Shown here in pieces: positions 7,606 to 19,100 of a DNA stretch of 64,000 bases. The position numbers and the translations under genes were made by a program. A model generated the notes under the pieces. It was not told the origin of the DNA and searched no databases. It worked only from the letters and a program-made list of their open reading frames with translations. Origin of the DNA: Nitrosospira sp. NpAV (GTDB lineage Bacteria; Pseudomonadota; Gammaproteobacteria; Burkholderiales; Nitrosomonadaceae). The stretch spans positions 186,001-250,000 of the forward strand of contig NZ_JXQM01000019.1 of assembly GCF_000832065.1 (NCBI RefSeq). The letters are read 5' to 3'. Every line of letters begins with the position of its first letter. Within the stretch, counting starts at the first letter, position 1.

Positions 7606-10600
7606 TCATTCGCTTCCGGTCATCAGTGTCTTACCCGCCGCCATCGTGACGGCGCCGCTGCCCAGGCTCGTGGCCGCACGCAGCAGATCGAGATTCTTTG
7701 CCAGCATCGCGCCGAAATTAACCGACGGCACATCCTGCTTGAAATTGTTGGACAGGAAGATGCCGGGCAGTATCAGCCCCAATCCCTGCAAATCCTGGGG
7801 GCGTACCGCACGCAGGCGTGCCAGCGCCAGCGCCTCGTTCACCACCCCGAGCAGCTCGTCCAGCGTCCAGTTCTCCGCCGCCGGATCGGCGGGCACCGCC
7901 ATGAGAATGCTTTGGGGAGGGCGCGCGCCGGGCGCGTCAAAATGAAAACCAAGACCCGTGGTTTCCTTATCGGACGGGATCGATTCCATCCACTCATCGA
8001 CGAAGAGTCCTGCCATTGCCCCATCGGCGTCCAGCGTGGCCAGCGCGCCGGGAGCATGGGCCGCCACGGCTACCACTCCGCGCAAATCCTGGCCGGTGGC
8101 CGGTGGCAATGCGGCCCAGCGCGCCGCGGCATCGCGTGGAAATTGCAACAGCTTGAAATCCAGCGCATCGCTCTCATAGCCCGTGGCGGCGCCCAGCGCT
8201 TCCGCAGCCGTGAGCGCATCGGATAGCATGCCGGTGGCTTCGCGCACACACGCCAGCTTCGGCAACCAACCCGCGATCACGGCATCATCGTTCCCGAGAT
8301 CCGCCTTGGCCAGCAGCGCATCGCGATCGCCAAGCGTTGCCTGGGCCTCGACCGCAAAGGCGCCCAGCTTAAACATCGGCAGCACCGGAAAAGCCTTGCC
8401 CATGATGGAATGAATACGATCCAGCGCCGCCTGCACCTGTCCGCCAAAGCCCTCGGAAACCGCGGCTTCCTGCGCCGTTTTGATGCGCGCGCCCATCTCG
8501 TCGCGCAAGGCGCGGACTCGCGCCACCGCGCGGGCCGCCGTATCGCCGGGCGCCACCTGTTCGCCTTGCACCTCGGCCGTGGGCGAAGCCGGAACCGCGT
8601 TGCTTGCCAGGGCGCTCCGCCAACCCAGCACATAGGCTTTCGCGAGAGCTGCCTGTGCAGCGGCGAATAACGCCTGCGTGCCGGGCGCAACAGGATCGAG
8701 CGTCGATAGATCCTCGGGGGCAAGATCGCTGGCCGCATCGAGTGCCGCCAATGCGTCGGCTGCCTGGGCATCGGCGATGGCAAGCCGCCCTTGTAGTTCC
8801 GGCAAATCCACCCCCGCGAATTCGCCGTCGTCCTGCGTCGCATCAGCCTCGACTCCGTCGCGAGCCTGAACCATATCCATTCGGCGCAGCGGCCTGGATT
8901 TATCCACCAGCCGCCGCAATACCCACGCAAATGATTCGAATGCGACCAGGCCGATATGATCCGCCTGCGTCGCATCGGCCTGCAGTACAACCGCCATCCG
9001 GTCGGCATCGCCCCCCACCTCCGCGCGCAGCTTGGCACCCAGGAGCGTGCCTAGGCGCTCCTGCACACCGCTGTGTCCACCGCCCTGCTGCGCTTCGCTT
9101 TGCAGCACGAGCGCCAGCGGCGAGAGTCCCAGCTCGGCGATACCGGCGCTCAGCGTTTTGCCGGTATCCGTCCACGGATCGGCGGGACCGGCGGGCGGGG
9201 CAAATACCTTGGCGACAAACTCGTAGCGCGCCGGATCACCCAGCAGGCGGGCAAGCCAGGCATTCAGACGCGGCTCCATGCGGGCGGAAATTTCGTCATC
9301 CGCCACGCCGGCCCAATCGCCAAGCGCTGTGGATTGCAACGCCACCACCACACGCTGCGTGTAGCCCCGCGTCGAATGCGGCGTCTCCACCACGCGCGTT
9401 TCAGGGGGCCGCGTCTGTTTATCCAGCGTCATCATCGCCGCACCCGCGCCTTCCATATTACCGCCCACCATCTGGTATACGCTCTCGGAAATCAGCAAGT
9501 CCGACACCGAATCCATCTGATCCAGCAGATCGTCGATGATATCGGCAATGGCCCCGCCTTGATGCGTCAGCGCGGCCGGCACGCCGGCCACCGCAAACGC
9601 AGCCTTATTGCTGCGGTAGGCGTCCATCATGCGCACGCCATCGACCACATCGCGCGCAGCGATTTCTTCTTTCGCCTCGTCCCCGCTGTTGCTGCCTGCG
9701 GGCCGCAGTGGGAATACGCGGCGGAATTCGAGAATATGCTGCGGCAAATCCTTGTCGCGCAATCCCCGCTCGAAGCGATAACCCAATAGCGCAGCCATCG
9801 ACTGCCCGTTCGCCAGACCTTCGAGCAACCGTTTCGCCCGTTTGACACGATGCGAGCGCAGATCGATGTCGAAGGCGCTGCCGGCCGCCTGGCGGTTGGC
9901 CAGAAAACCACTGCGCAGAATGGCTACCGCGGCGGCTTGCTGCAGCGAGGGCGCGTGCACATAGCCCAGGCTGTCGAGCGACTGGCTCGGACGTTGAGAT
10001 GAGTCGGGCAGCAGGTCCTCCACGATGCCGAACGCGCCGATGTGAATGCCTTCGGGTTTCGACTCGCGCATGGCGTCGAGCCGGCGGGTGGCATGCGAAG
10101 TGATCCATGCGTCGAGGCGGTGAGCGAACAGGTCGAGCGTGGTGCGGAACGCTTGCTGCAGCTCGCCCGCGGTACGGTCTTTGAGAAAAGCCAGGCTATC
10201 GTTGAAACTGGCGATGTTGCGCATGTGCTCGGGCCATAGCTGCGCCGCCATGCCGAGCTTGGAACCCATAAACTCTTCCACCGACAATTGGCCGGTAGTG
10301 CCGGTGAGTTTGAGGCCCAGCACCGCCCGCGCATTGTTGATGTCAATCTGGTCGCCCACCAGCGTACTGCTGTCCACACCGATGTACTCGGCGGTGCGAA
10401 AGCGTTTTGCCTGATTTTTCAGTTCCACGCTCAAGGTGCCGATGGTTTGCAGGTGCCCGTAAAACAAATCGTGGCCGGACTGCAACACCTCTTCGTCGGC
10501 CGCGAAGCCCAGCATCGCCTCGAGCAGCGATTCGCCGTTCTGCATCGCCGCGAGCGGCGAGCGGATATTGCTGGTGGCTTGTGTCAGCAACTGCAACAAC

Positions 10601-12525
10601 GTTGCGATGTAGTTACGCTTGAGCATGACGGCGCCATCGAGTTCGCGTTGCGGCTGATCAGGGTCGCGCTGCACCCAGGGCACGGCATCCATGGCGTGCG
10701 GTTTCGGGCGCACCGCGCAAAGAGAAAGGAACGGAATCTTGGTTTCAAATAACTGCTGGTCGAGCAAGTCGGCAATCAATCCACGCAGCATCAGGCCCTG
10801 AAACTGGGCAAAAGGCGCAATGTCGGGATAATTGGCAATCGTCGCCGGGCCGGCCACCTCCCAGTAGCGTTTTGCCGTTGCCCAAGGTTGCATCGCCAGC
10901 ACCTGATGCAGATTTTCGGCGTTCGGGTCACGCAAGGTGGGGACGCGTGGAATCGCGCTGTCCCAGAAATTGCGGAACCATTGTTCGGCCTGCGCCAGCT
11001 CACGCTCCAGCGGAGAATTGGCGGGCGGCACATAGTTGCGCGAGGTGACCGGCAAGATGCCATAGGGCTGCTTGCCCACGCGTAGCGCCGACAACGGGCC
11101 GCCCGCACGCAGGTAGCGCACCGCCCAGGCGCGCAGCTGTTCGTTTGCCGCGTCGTCAATCAAACTGTTGGCGCTGGATAACGGGTTCCAGAAATAACGT
11201 AAGGTATAACCCAGCGTGGCGTTCCATAGCGCATTGAGCATGTGGCCCGCAGTGGCGCCCTCGGCCAGATCGGCGCCCGGAATGATGCCGGCGTCGAACA
11301 CTTCGGCAGGCAAGCCCAGCAGGCGCTGCAGACGCGCACCGGCACTCGCGAGCTCGACCGCCGCGGCAGCGGCTCGTGCGTCCGCATTTTCCGGATGCAG
11401 CTCAGCTGCGGCATCGGCGCCGTTGGCCGCGAAGCCGGCGCGCGTACTTGCGGTATTGTTGGTCGGCGTACCCTGGGCCACGAACTTCAGACCGCCGCTG
11501 TGCTGATGGTTATCCAGCAACGTGGCGATAAGGGCGGCCGCCGACTCGGGCGTCTGTGTCCAGTCGACACCCAGCACGATCAGGCGATCGATGCGGTCAC
11601 GCATTTTCGCGCCGGCCTTCAAATCCGCTTGCGTAATATTGATGGCCATGCCGGCATCGAGCGCGGCCGGGTAATTGACCATCCACGCACGATCGCCGCC
11701 AAAGGGATGGTGCTGCTCCGGATCATCGACGAGTAACGGATCAAATGCCGGTGACATCGGCAGCAGATCGGCCACCGGCCGGCCCCACTTGCGAAATACC
11801 TCGCGGCCTCCCGCCTGGCCGATGACGACGAAGCGATCCGGCAGGGCGGTGGCGTAAACCGTCGCCGTATCGGTGTTCGCAAGGGGAATCGACCCATCGT
11901 CGAACGCTGGCGCCACTCGCTCGCCATTCGGTGCCTGGCCGATCTGCGCGATGTTGCCGGGCGTCGTGCTGCGCACGATCCACGCGGCGCGCGCGGGCGG
12001 GTAGATACGCACAATCTGTTTCCAGGGCGACTCCGCATCCTGCGGCTCGGCGAAACGCTGCATCCAGTAACGCTTGCCTTCGCTTACCTCGGCAGGCGTC
12101 AGGCCCGGCTCGTGACCAAAGGCGTGAATGACATCCGGGTAAACGCGCACCATCAGCAACGAAGCGTCATCGGTGTAGCGCGTCTGAACCGCCACCGGCA
12201 GCAGCATCACCGGATGCGCCGATGACAAGGCTTGCACCAGCACCGCCGGGTCGCGCTGCGCCAGCAACTGCTCCGACAGCTCCTTGAGCCCGGCCAGGCG
12301 CTTGGCAGTACCGGCCATTGCGTCGCGCGCGCCTCCCTGCAAGGTTTGCACGCTGCGTTGCTGGCGCCTTACCAGCGCTTCGGCCGCACCGCTGCGCAGC
12401 AAGTCGTCAAGGCTGGCTTGCGCCTGCTTGAGCTTCACGCCCGCATCACGCTGCGTGTCGCGTTGCTGAGCCAGTTCGCCGCGGGCACGCTGGATGGCAT
12501 CGAGGTTCAGATTCAATAACGGCAT
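7606..12525 (-). CDS. Giant-operon protein C, 1639 aa, unknown function
   Basis: The largest protein in the window. Residues 10-90 are a heptad-like, Gln/Arg/Ala-rich coiled coil. After that come VYPDVIHAFGHEPGLTPAEV, an Arg/Trp-rich central region, and a stretch with GYVHAPSLQQAAAVAILRSG and LLGYRFERGLRDKDLP. The C-terminal section has TGLGFHFDAPGARPPQSILM. From memory these phrases resemble very long hypothetical proteins in actinobacteria and myxobacteria, but I cannot confirm this. There is no signal peptide, transmembrane segment or catalytic motif. A strong GAGGAGAT ribosome site precedes the ATG. The gene starts 9 nt after the 1201-aa gene, so translation is tightly coupled. The frame is intact across 4.9 kb with high-GC codon use, so the gene is under selection. 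Confidence 0.85.
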   Translation of the reverse strand: MPLLNLNLDAIQRARGELAQQRDTQRDAGVKLKQAQASLDDLLRSGAAEALVRRQQRSVQTLQGGARDAMAGTAKRLAGLKELSEQLLAQRDPAVLVQALSSAHPVMLLPVAVQTRYTDDASLLMVRVYPDVIHAFGHEPGLTPAEVSEGKRYWMQRFAEPQDAESPWKQIVRIYPPARAAWIVRSTTPGNIAQIGQAPNGERVAPAFDDGSIPLANTDTATVYATALPDRFVVIGQAGGREVFRKWGRPVADLLPMSPAFDPLLVDDPEQHHPFGGDRAWMVNYPAALDAGMAINITQADLKAGAKMRDRIDRLIVLGVDWTQTPESAAALIATLLDNHQHSGGLKFVAQGTPTNNTASTRAGFAANGADAAAELHPENADARAAAAAVELASAGARLQRLLGLPAEVFDAGIIPGADLAEGATAGHMLNALWNATLGYTLRYFWNPLSSANSLIDDAANEQLRAWAVRYLRAGGPLSALRVGKQPYGILPVTSRNYVPPANSPLERELAQAEQWFRNFWDSAIPRVPTLRDPNAENLHQVLAMQPWATAKRYWEVAGPATIANYPDIAPFAQFQGLMLRGLIADLLDQQLFETKIPFLSLCAVRPKPHAMDAVPWVQRDPDQPQRELDGAVMLKRNYIATLLQLLTQATSNIRSPLAAMQNGESLLEAMLGFAADEEVLQSGHDLFYGHLQTIGTLSVELKNQAKRFRTAEYIGVDSSTLVGDQIDINNARAVLGLKLTGTTGQLSVEEFMGSKLGMAAQLWPEHMRNIASFNDSLAFLKDRTAGELQQAFRTTLDLFAHRLDAWITSHATRRLDAMRESKPEGIHIGAFGIVEDLLPDSSQRPSQSLDSLGYVHAPSLQQAAAVAILRSGFLANRQAAGSAFDIDLRSHRVKRAKRLLEGLANGQSMAALLGYRFERGLRDKDLPQHILEFRRVFPLRPAGSNSGDEAKEEIAARDVVDGVRMMDAYRSNKAAFAVAGVPAALTHQGGAIADIIDDLLDQMDSVSDLLISESVYQMVGGNMEGAGAAMMTLDKQTRPPETRVVETPHSTRGYTQRVVVALQSTALGDWAGVADDEISARMEPRLNAWLARLLGDPARYEFVAKVFAPPAGPADPWTDTGKTLSAGIAELGLSPLALVLQSEAQQGGGHSGVQERLGTLLGAKLRAEVGGDADRMAVVLQADATQADHIGLVAFESFAWVLRRLVDKSRPLRRMDMVQARDGVEADATQDDGEFAGVDLPELQGRLAIADAQAADALAALDAASDLAPEDLSTLDPVAPGTQALFAAAQAALAKAYVLGWRSALASNAVPASPTAEVQGEQVAPGDTAARAVARVRALRDEMGARIKTAQEAAVSEGFGGQVQAALDRIHSIMGKAFPVLPMFKLGAFAVEAQATLGDRDALLAKADLGNDDAVIAGWLPKLACVREATGMLSDALTAAEALGAATGYESDALDFKLLQFPRDAAARWAALPPATGQDLRGVVAVAAHAPGALATLDADGAMAGLFVDEWMESIPSDKETTGLGFHFDAPGARPPQSILMAVPADPAAENWTLDELLGVVNEALALARLRAVRPQDLQGLGLILPGIFLSNNFKQDVPSVNFGAMLAKNLDLLRAATSLGSGAVTMAAGKTLMTGSE

Positions 12526-12534
12526 GAGATCTCC

Positions 12535-15500
12535 TCAGGTCTTCAGGTCGGATCCGATGAAATACGCGCGAAACGGCTCTTGCAGCAACGCCTTCGCGAC
12601 TTCGGCGGCCGTGGGTGTAGTGGTCAGCGTCGGGAACGAGGCAAACGGCTTGTTCGGTACCTGCACCAGGTTCGCCACACTGGCGAAAGCGCCCGGCTGC
12701 ACATCCACATTTGTCCACGACAAGGCCTTGTAAGGGTTATAGTTCTTGTAGAGCGGTGCGGCGACGTTGGCTTCCAGCTTCACCAACGTGTCGAGCAGCA
12801 CCGGACGCCGCTTGCGCCCCGGCTGGCCGGCGACGGGATCCGCGACGTCAAACCCGAAGCGCGGCTCGGTCATCTGCTCTTCGAGCACGAAGCACCATTT
12901 CTCTATCTGGTCGTGGTCGATGTCAAAGCCAAAGAAAGTAATGTCTTCACCAATCACACCGGAGAATACCGGCAATTCGACCGCGCCGTCGGGCCGCTGG
13001 CCTTCCGCGTCTTTCAGCAGCGTGTTGGCGTTGCTGGTTTTCTTCCATGCGTAGACCGATGTATTCGGGTAGCGCCGCAACAACTGACCACGCACCAGCA
13101 GCGCCACCCGGTCGGGATCGCCGGCGATCGGGTCGGCACGGTTGCCCAGCGGTTGCGCTCCCCATAAATGCATCGGCTGCATATCATCGAGGGGGATCAA
13201 TGGATAAGCCGGTGCCGGACCCAGTTGCTGACGTCCCCAGAAGCGCTGGAACGGCGTGCCGCGCAAATCGGTCGGGAAGCCGCGCCACAGCAATTCGCGG
13301 TTCATCTCGAAATTGGCGCCGGCCATGAAGCTGTCGATGAAATGCTGATTCACTCGAACCAACATCACCAGGTCTTGCGGAATATCATCCACGCCGGGCA
13401 TGAAGGCATTCTTGTCGTACTTCGCGAGGCGTTCATATAAAGGTTCCGGAAGCTTGGGCCAGGCCATCACGCGGTCGAACAGCACGGGGATCATGAAGCG
13501 CTGGCGGGCCAGCGCATCGGTCAGCGACAGGTGCGCCGCAACAAATTCGTTGGCGGCGTTTGCCGCCAGGTTGGATACTGAAACCATGGAGGCAAGCCGC
13601 GCCGAGAGTGTCGCTTCGGGTTGCGTGCGCAAGCGGATGATCGCCGCCGCCCCGGCCATGCCGAAATCCACCGGCTTCACCACCACGCGGCTCACCACAT
13701 ACGCATCCCGCCAGGCGTTTTGCGTGCCGCCTGTGGCCACCGCATAGCGCTGCAGGATATCGCGGTCGCGCAATACAGGTGGCATGGTCAGCGACACCGT
13801 TGGCGACACCCGCCCCGCGGCTGGCCTGCCGGTAAATTCGAAATTCTCGTTGAGCGCAAAATTGACCGGCGCGGCACCGGGGGTGGATGCCAATGCATTC
13901 ACCGGCAAGGCTGCGAACACCCCTGCGGTGTCGAACCTCCGGATGTCGGCTATCCGCAGGTTGCCGAGCTTGATGCCAGCCAATGGCAATTCCGCATCCC
14001 GGGCCGTGATTTCGCGGCGCAAGCGGTCGAATGCGCGCATAACCGGCTTGTCCAGCCGTACCCCGCCGCTGCGCGCATCCAGGCTCACCGTGCCGAACTG
14101 CAGGCGGCCGGACTCGCGATGCGCTTCGATCAAAATACCCTGAACCCCACGCCCGCCCAACGCCTGGATCGAGTTGGACACCACGATCCAATCGGTCGAT
14201 TGCACTGTTGGTGCGGCGGCGGCCAACAGGCCGAAACGCTCGACATGCAGGTCGGTAAAAACACCCTGGCCCCTGCGAATCTTCAGCTCGGGCACCCCGC
14301 CGCGTTTTAGCAAGTCCGTACTCTGCCCCGCGGCGGCATTCATCTGCTTCACCTGGCCCACCGTAAACCGGCGGCCCAGGCCGGATGCGCTGAGATCGAG
14401 CGTTCTCCCCGGTGCGCCGCCCAGGTCGACGGTAGCGAATGCCTTGGTGCTAAGGATACCGTCGGGCAAGAATGCGTTGACGCTGAAAGCAGCCGGCTTG
14501 CCGCTTGCACGGGCCATGACATCCACGTAGCGTGCGGTCTGCGCAGGCAGTGTTTCAAGGGTGCGGGTCAAGCGCGACGCCATGCGTAGCGAACGGCGCG
14601 CCGGGCTGATGGCCCGGCGAAGCGCGGTGTCTACCATGGCGGCAGGCAGGCTGGAACGGTCGATCTGGCCACCGAGCGAACCGATCTGCCCGGCGATATT
14701 GAACCGGGTGCCATCGCCCGCCAGCGCCTCGATGCGCGGCAGCGCCGGCCCCATCACCTGCAACAACCGCTCGGGCGCCAGCACATCGAAATGCTTGGCC
14801 TTGAGCGCCCGCTGCGCCTCAATTGCCAAGCGCGTCAAATTAAAACGCATCTCGGCATCAAGGATGGTGCCGATCTGGTCCCAGGCCGCGTCGACAAACG
14901 ACTCCTGGTTTTGCCGCACCACTTCCGCTCCGTAGCCAGCCGCGCCGCGATAGCGTGGGTTGAGGTTCAGATCGGCCACCCAATGCTTGCCAAATTCCGT
15001 CTTGGCCGCCTGATGCTTCCTGGCATGCCACGCGCCGATCATCGGCGGCTTGACTTCGAGGCGGCGTCCCGCCGCGTTGGTGCTGCCGTTACCGACCGGG
15101 TTGACGACATTTTCCTGGGGCGTGTTGACGATGATGGCGAGGCTGTCAGCCTGTGTACCGTTGGGCGGCGCTCCCGGCGTATAGCTCAGCGGCACCAGCG
15201 CGCCTTCCATCGTCGCCTCGAGACCCGGCGTGGAGCCGTTGAGCAGGTCATCGACGCGCATGGGCGCGGTACCCACCTGGGCAAGCGCATCACCGGTCGG
15301 CGTGTTCTTATAGTATTTGGGGGTGCGCAGGCGTCGCGCCAGCGACTCGAAATCGCCGGCGGGGCCGGTGGAAAATTCCCAGTGGAAATACACTGGCAGC
15401 AGCACGTCGGCGGCGATGTTTGTATCCCATGCGGGACCCAGTGTCGCCATGCCTGCCGGATTGGCATCCGCCAGACCGAGGCCGCGCAGCCGCCCCGGCT

Positions 15501-16140
15501 CGAACGCCGGGACCACGCAGGCAACGTAATCCTTGTTGGGTTCCAATCGGCGTGGGCAAACCAGGCGCGACACATTACTCGCCGGATCATGCTGCAGGTC
15601 CGACTGAATGCCGATGTTGTCGGCCGCTTTGCTGACAACTTGCGCATGCGACCACGACCACGATTCCCCGAGCCCCGGCAACTCGCTCTTCACATCCGCA
15701 CCAGAAACGCGTATGGTCGGCAATGGCCCGTTTGACGGCATTTTCGGTACGCCTGTCCGGGCACGGTCAAGAACCACCAGCACCAGCCAGGGACGCAGCC
15801 GGTCGTCCGCATTGGCCTGTGCGGGGGTAAGCATCCAGGGGAAATCGGGCGGGTCGAAATCGATGATGGCGAGGTAGTTCGGCTCGAAGTTGCACGCTTG
15901 CGGCTTGGGATCGGTGCGCAGCACCAGCCGTGTGTCGATGCCGGTTACATCGCCCGGCCCATGCAGGGCCATCTGCAGCGGATTGATCAGCGTCCCGGCA
16001 TTGGGGCCGGCCAGCGTTACCCCTACGGGCGCGCTGGCGCGGGCGGGCAGCAACGGCTGGACGCCGAGGTTGTCGGGATTGGCCAGTGCAACGGTAAGGC
16101 CGCGCCGCACCCACGGCAGGAACTGGTAGGAAACCGCCAT
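12535..16140 (-). CDS. Giant-operon protein B, 1201 aa, unknown function
   Basis: Second gene of the operon, 44 nt after the DUF6603-like gene, with an AGGAGA ribosome site 8 nt before ATG. Landmark segments are IDFDPPDFPWMLTPAQAN (about residues 92-109), WLVLVVLDRART, a tryptophan pair in ESWSWSHAQV, and SRLVCPRRLEPNKDYVACVV. Near the C-terminus are LIPLDDMQPMHLWGAQPLG and GEDITFFGFDID. The pattern is one of an all-beta, proline- and tryptophan-rich structural protein. No signal peptide, membrane helix or nucleotide-binding site is seen. The tight operon and similar scale point to a stoichiometric partner of its neighbours. Function not recognised. Confidence 0.85.
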   Translation of the reverse strand: MAVSYQFLPWVRRGLTVALANPDNLGVQPLLPARASAPVGVTLAGPNAGTLINPLQMALHGPGDVTGIDTRLVLRTDPKPQACNFEPNYLAIIDFDPPDFPWMLTPAQANADDRLRPWLVLVVLDRARTGVPKMPSNGPLPTIRVSGADVKSELPGLGESWSWSHAQVVSKAADNIGIQSDLQHDPASNVSRLVCPRRLEPNKDYVACVVPAFEPGRLRGLGLADANPAGMATLGPAWDTNIAADVLLPVYFHWEFSTGPAGDFESLARRLRTPKYYKNTPTGDALAQVGTAPMRVDDLLNGSTPGLEATMEGALVPLSYTPGAPPNGTQADSLAIIVNTPQENVVNPVGNGSTNAAGRRLEVKPPMIGAWHARKHQAAKTEFGKHWVADLNLNPRYRGAAGYGAEVVRQNQESFVDAAWDQIGTILDAEMRFNLTRLAIEAQRALKAKHFDVLAPERLLQVMGPALPRIEALAGDGTRFNIAGQIGSLGGQIDRSSLPAAMVDTALRRAISPARRSLRMASRLTRTLETLPAQTARYVDVMARASGKPAAFSVNAFLPDGILSTKAFATVDLGGAPGRTLDLSASGLGRRFTVGQVKQMNAAAGQSTDLLKRGGVPELKIRRGQGVFTDLHVERFGLLAAAAPTVQSTDWIVVSNSIQALGGRGVQGILIEAHRESGRLQFGTVSLDARSGGVRLDKPVMRAFDRLRREITARDAELPLAGIKLGNLRIADIRRFDTAGVFAALPVNALASTPGAAPVNFALNENFEFTGRPAAGRVSPTVSLTMPPVLRDRDILQRYAVATGGTQNAWRDAYVVSRVVVKPVDFGMAGAAAIIRLRTQPEATLSARLASMVSVSNLAANAANEFVAAHLSLTDALARQRFMIPVLFDRVMAWPKLPEPLYERLAKYDKNAFMPGVDDIPQDLVMLVRVNQHFIDSFMAGANFEMNRELLWRGFPTDLRGTPFQRFWGRQQLGPAPAYPLIPLDDMQPMHLWGAQPLGNRADPIAGDPDRVALLVRGQLLRRYPNTSVYAWKKTSNANTLLKDAEGQRPDGAVELPVFSGVIGEDITFFGFDIDHDQIEKWCFVLEEQMTEPRFGFDVADPVAGQPGRKRRPVLLDTLVKLEANVAAPLYKNYNPYKALSWTNVDVQPGAFASVANLVQVPNKPFASFPTLTTTPTAAEVAKALLQEPFRAYFIGSDLKT

Positions 16141-16184
16141 ATGATGTTCTCCTGTTCTTCTTCAGCGTTCTTCGGTGCGTCGGC

Positions 16185-19100
16185 TCAAAATGTCTGCACG
16201 GTCTCGAATGCTTCAACCACTTGGAGGCCTGCGCCGCCGCCCCGAGCATAATCTTCCGCATGCCAATACGAATGCGTGGCCGCGCCGGTGAGTGCCGCGC
16301 CCTTCATCGTACCCGCCGCCAGATCTATTGTTTGGAGGGGCGGCGGGTTGACGTTGATCTTTACCTCTACCGCAGGCTTGAGCTTGGCCGCGCGCCGCAG
16401 CTCGGAGCGGTTCGCCGCGCCGAGCGACTTTGCCCAGGTCATGTGTCCGGTCTCGGTGAGCGCCGCATAGGACAATAGCGATCCCATCGGGGTGGAGAGA
16501 TTCACTTCTTCGTAGTCGAATACGTCGGCTACCGGAACGCCGAACAGGTAGTCGCGCTGGCCTACTTCAAAGCCGGCTTCGAAACGATCGAACGAGGGCT
16601 TGGCAAAAGTTTCGTCTTCAGTCAGCTCGAGAAATTGCGCGGCTGAAAAATTGTCGTCCAGCTTGCGATCGGCTACCTTGGTAATGGCGCCAAACACAAT
16701 CTGGTCAATGGCGATTTTCGTTTCGCCATCGATGCCGTCGGTGCCCAGTTTCGCCAGCTTCTTATCCAGCGGCATGCGCTTCTGCACGAACTGGAGCACC
16801 GCATTCGGATGCGCTAGAATTCCGATGTCATCGGATAGCTTCGCGAAGGTGGCAAACGCATCCCCCGCCTGGGGGAGTTGCGCGGACCAATTACCCGTTT
16901 TCTCCAATTCGATCTTGAGTTCCGCCGCCAGCGACAAGCGGCGCACCGTGGTAGCGCGGTCTTCACCCCAGCTCTCATCGACGTGAAAACTGAAGTCGGG
17001 CAGCGGCCACGGCGTATGGATTTCGGCACGGCCGACAATATGCCAGCGGCCTGGTCCGGCGAACAGGCCGTAGATATCCACGCTCGCGAAATCGATGCCG
17101 AACACCTCGACACCGGCCCAGACATGCAGATCGACCTCGAAGCGGAACTTCGGAACGATGTAGATGATGGCGTCGAATTCGAAGCCGCCCTCGAAAGCCG
17201 CAATACCGACGTCGCCCCAGACGCGCATCGATGAGCCGCCTTGCACGGTGGCCGAGGTGACGGCAAAGTAGCCGCGAAATTGCATGCCGACGATGCCGAT
17301 GGACAGATCCGCGCCAATGCGCTGGAATGGCGAGGGCAAGCCAGGCGGCAGATCGGTGAAGCGGGGGTGGAAGCCCCCGGCGCTGATGAGGAAGCTGGGC
17401 TTGTCGCCAAAGATGGCACGAAAGGCGAACTGGCCGGTGAGCGAGATGAACACCACGCGCGAGTCGCGCAGCATGCCATCGAACCAGATCTTGAGGGGAT
17501 CGAACACGATGCCGCCGGCAAAATCGACCTGGAGCCGCAGGATGGCGAGCGACTTCTCCACCAGCGGCGGCAACTGCACGATCACTTGGCCGACAAATAC
17601 GATCTGGCTGGCTTCAATCAGCACGCCCACACGCGCCGTCACCAGGCTTGGCGTGCCCCAGCCCAGCTCGAGCATCGGTCCGATGACAAAACCCCCTGCC
17701 TTGAACGGAAAAATAGTCCGCAGTTGATTGATGATCTGCGGCGCATTGGCGATAGGGTTTTGCGGAAACAGGAAACTGTCGAGCGACCCGCTGGCGAGTC
17801 CCTGCGACAGCGTATCGACGCTTACGGTGTGCTGCACGCCCAGCAGTCCGCCGATACCGGTGAGCGTAAAGCCGAAGCCAAGCTGAATCGGCGGAAGCTG
17901 CGCCGTGATGATGAGCAGCAGCGACCATCCACCCGGATTTTTGGTGGACAGAAGCCCGATGGCCTTGACCCCGATGGCGGCGATACGGATGTCGAGAATA
18001 CCGCCATACTCGCCGTGTTCCGGGTCGAACAGGAGGAAGCCGCCGCCCTTGACAATGCCGGCATCGATGCCGAGCCCTACGCCCGAAGGTGGCTTGAGGT
18101 CATATTTTGGCGCCACGCCGCCGGCGAGCAGGTCATCCAGCCGGAGCACCGTGCCGAGCCGGTCGATGGAACCGGAGAACGGGCCGATCAGCACCTGGAA
18201 CGACCCGGACAGCTCGATGTCGATCTTGTTCAAGTCGCCCGCCTTCGTCATTTCGAAAGTCAGGAACGGGATCTGTACCGGGCTGTTCGGAATTTTCTCC
18301 AGCGGGATCGTGGCCTTGAGGCCGGTACCGTCCTTCAGTCTCAACCCGCCCCCCGCATCGGCGATCAGGCCGAAAGTCAGCGCTACTTCGATGGCATCGC
18401 CAAGCACTGCGCCGAGGAACGGATCGTCGCCGATCTTGAGCACCAGCTTGCCATCCTTCAGATCGAACTCAACCTTGGGATCCAGCTGCTTTAACGTGAA
18501 GCCGCCGGACAGCTCCCCTATGGAGAAGTGGGTACTGTCCTTATTGCCCAGGATCAACGGCTCAACACTGCTTGCACGCTTGAATAAAATACCGATCTCC
18601 GAAGTACCGGTCAGCCTGGGCGGAGGGATACTCGCCGGCAACGGCAGCAGAGCGGGCAGATCGAATTGAACCTGCATGCCGCCATCGGCTTTGAACTCGA
18701 TCTGGAATGTGGTGTCGGCGCCACCTCCGGCCTTGACTTTCGTCAACAGCGCGGCGTACAGCGTCTGGGGGCCTTCGAAACCCAGCGTTGCCTCAAGCTG
18801 TCCCGGAATCAGCCGGTAGGTCTTTGTCGCGAGCGCAGGCACGGGAATCGCCGCGCCGGGAACTACCCAGCCCTTTGAATCCGACAGATTGGGCGCACTG
18901 AAAGAACGGTCAAGGATGGTACCCACCGCCATGATCACAAGGCCGAGAATCATCTGCGGCTCAGCCACCTGCGCGTCCGACAGGGCATTGCCCGCGGGAT
19001 CTTGCCCCTTGATCAGATACACCAGGCGGCGCGCCGGCGGCCTGGCATCGGGCTCATCGGCGTCACCGCTCAGGATCAGCAACAGTTTCCCGATGGAATA

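Noticed and set aside
17241-18494. 417-codon rightward open frame inside the giant operon
   Set aside because: Antisense to the intact 1099-aa gene, no ribosome site, amino-acid pattern typical of high-GC antisense frames. The same holds for 7054-8226 and 8604-9539.
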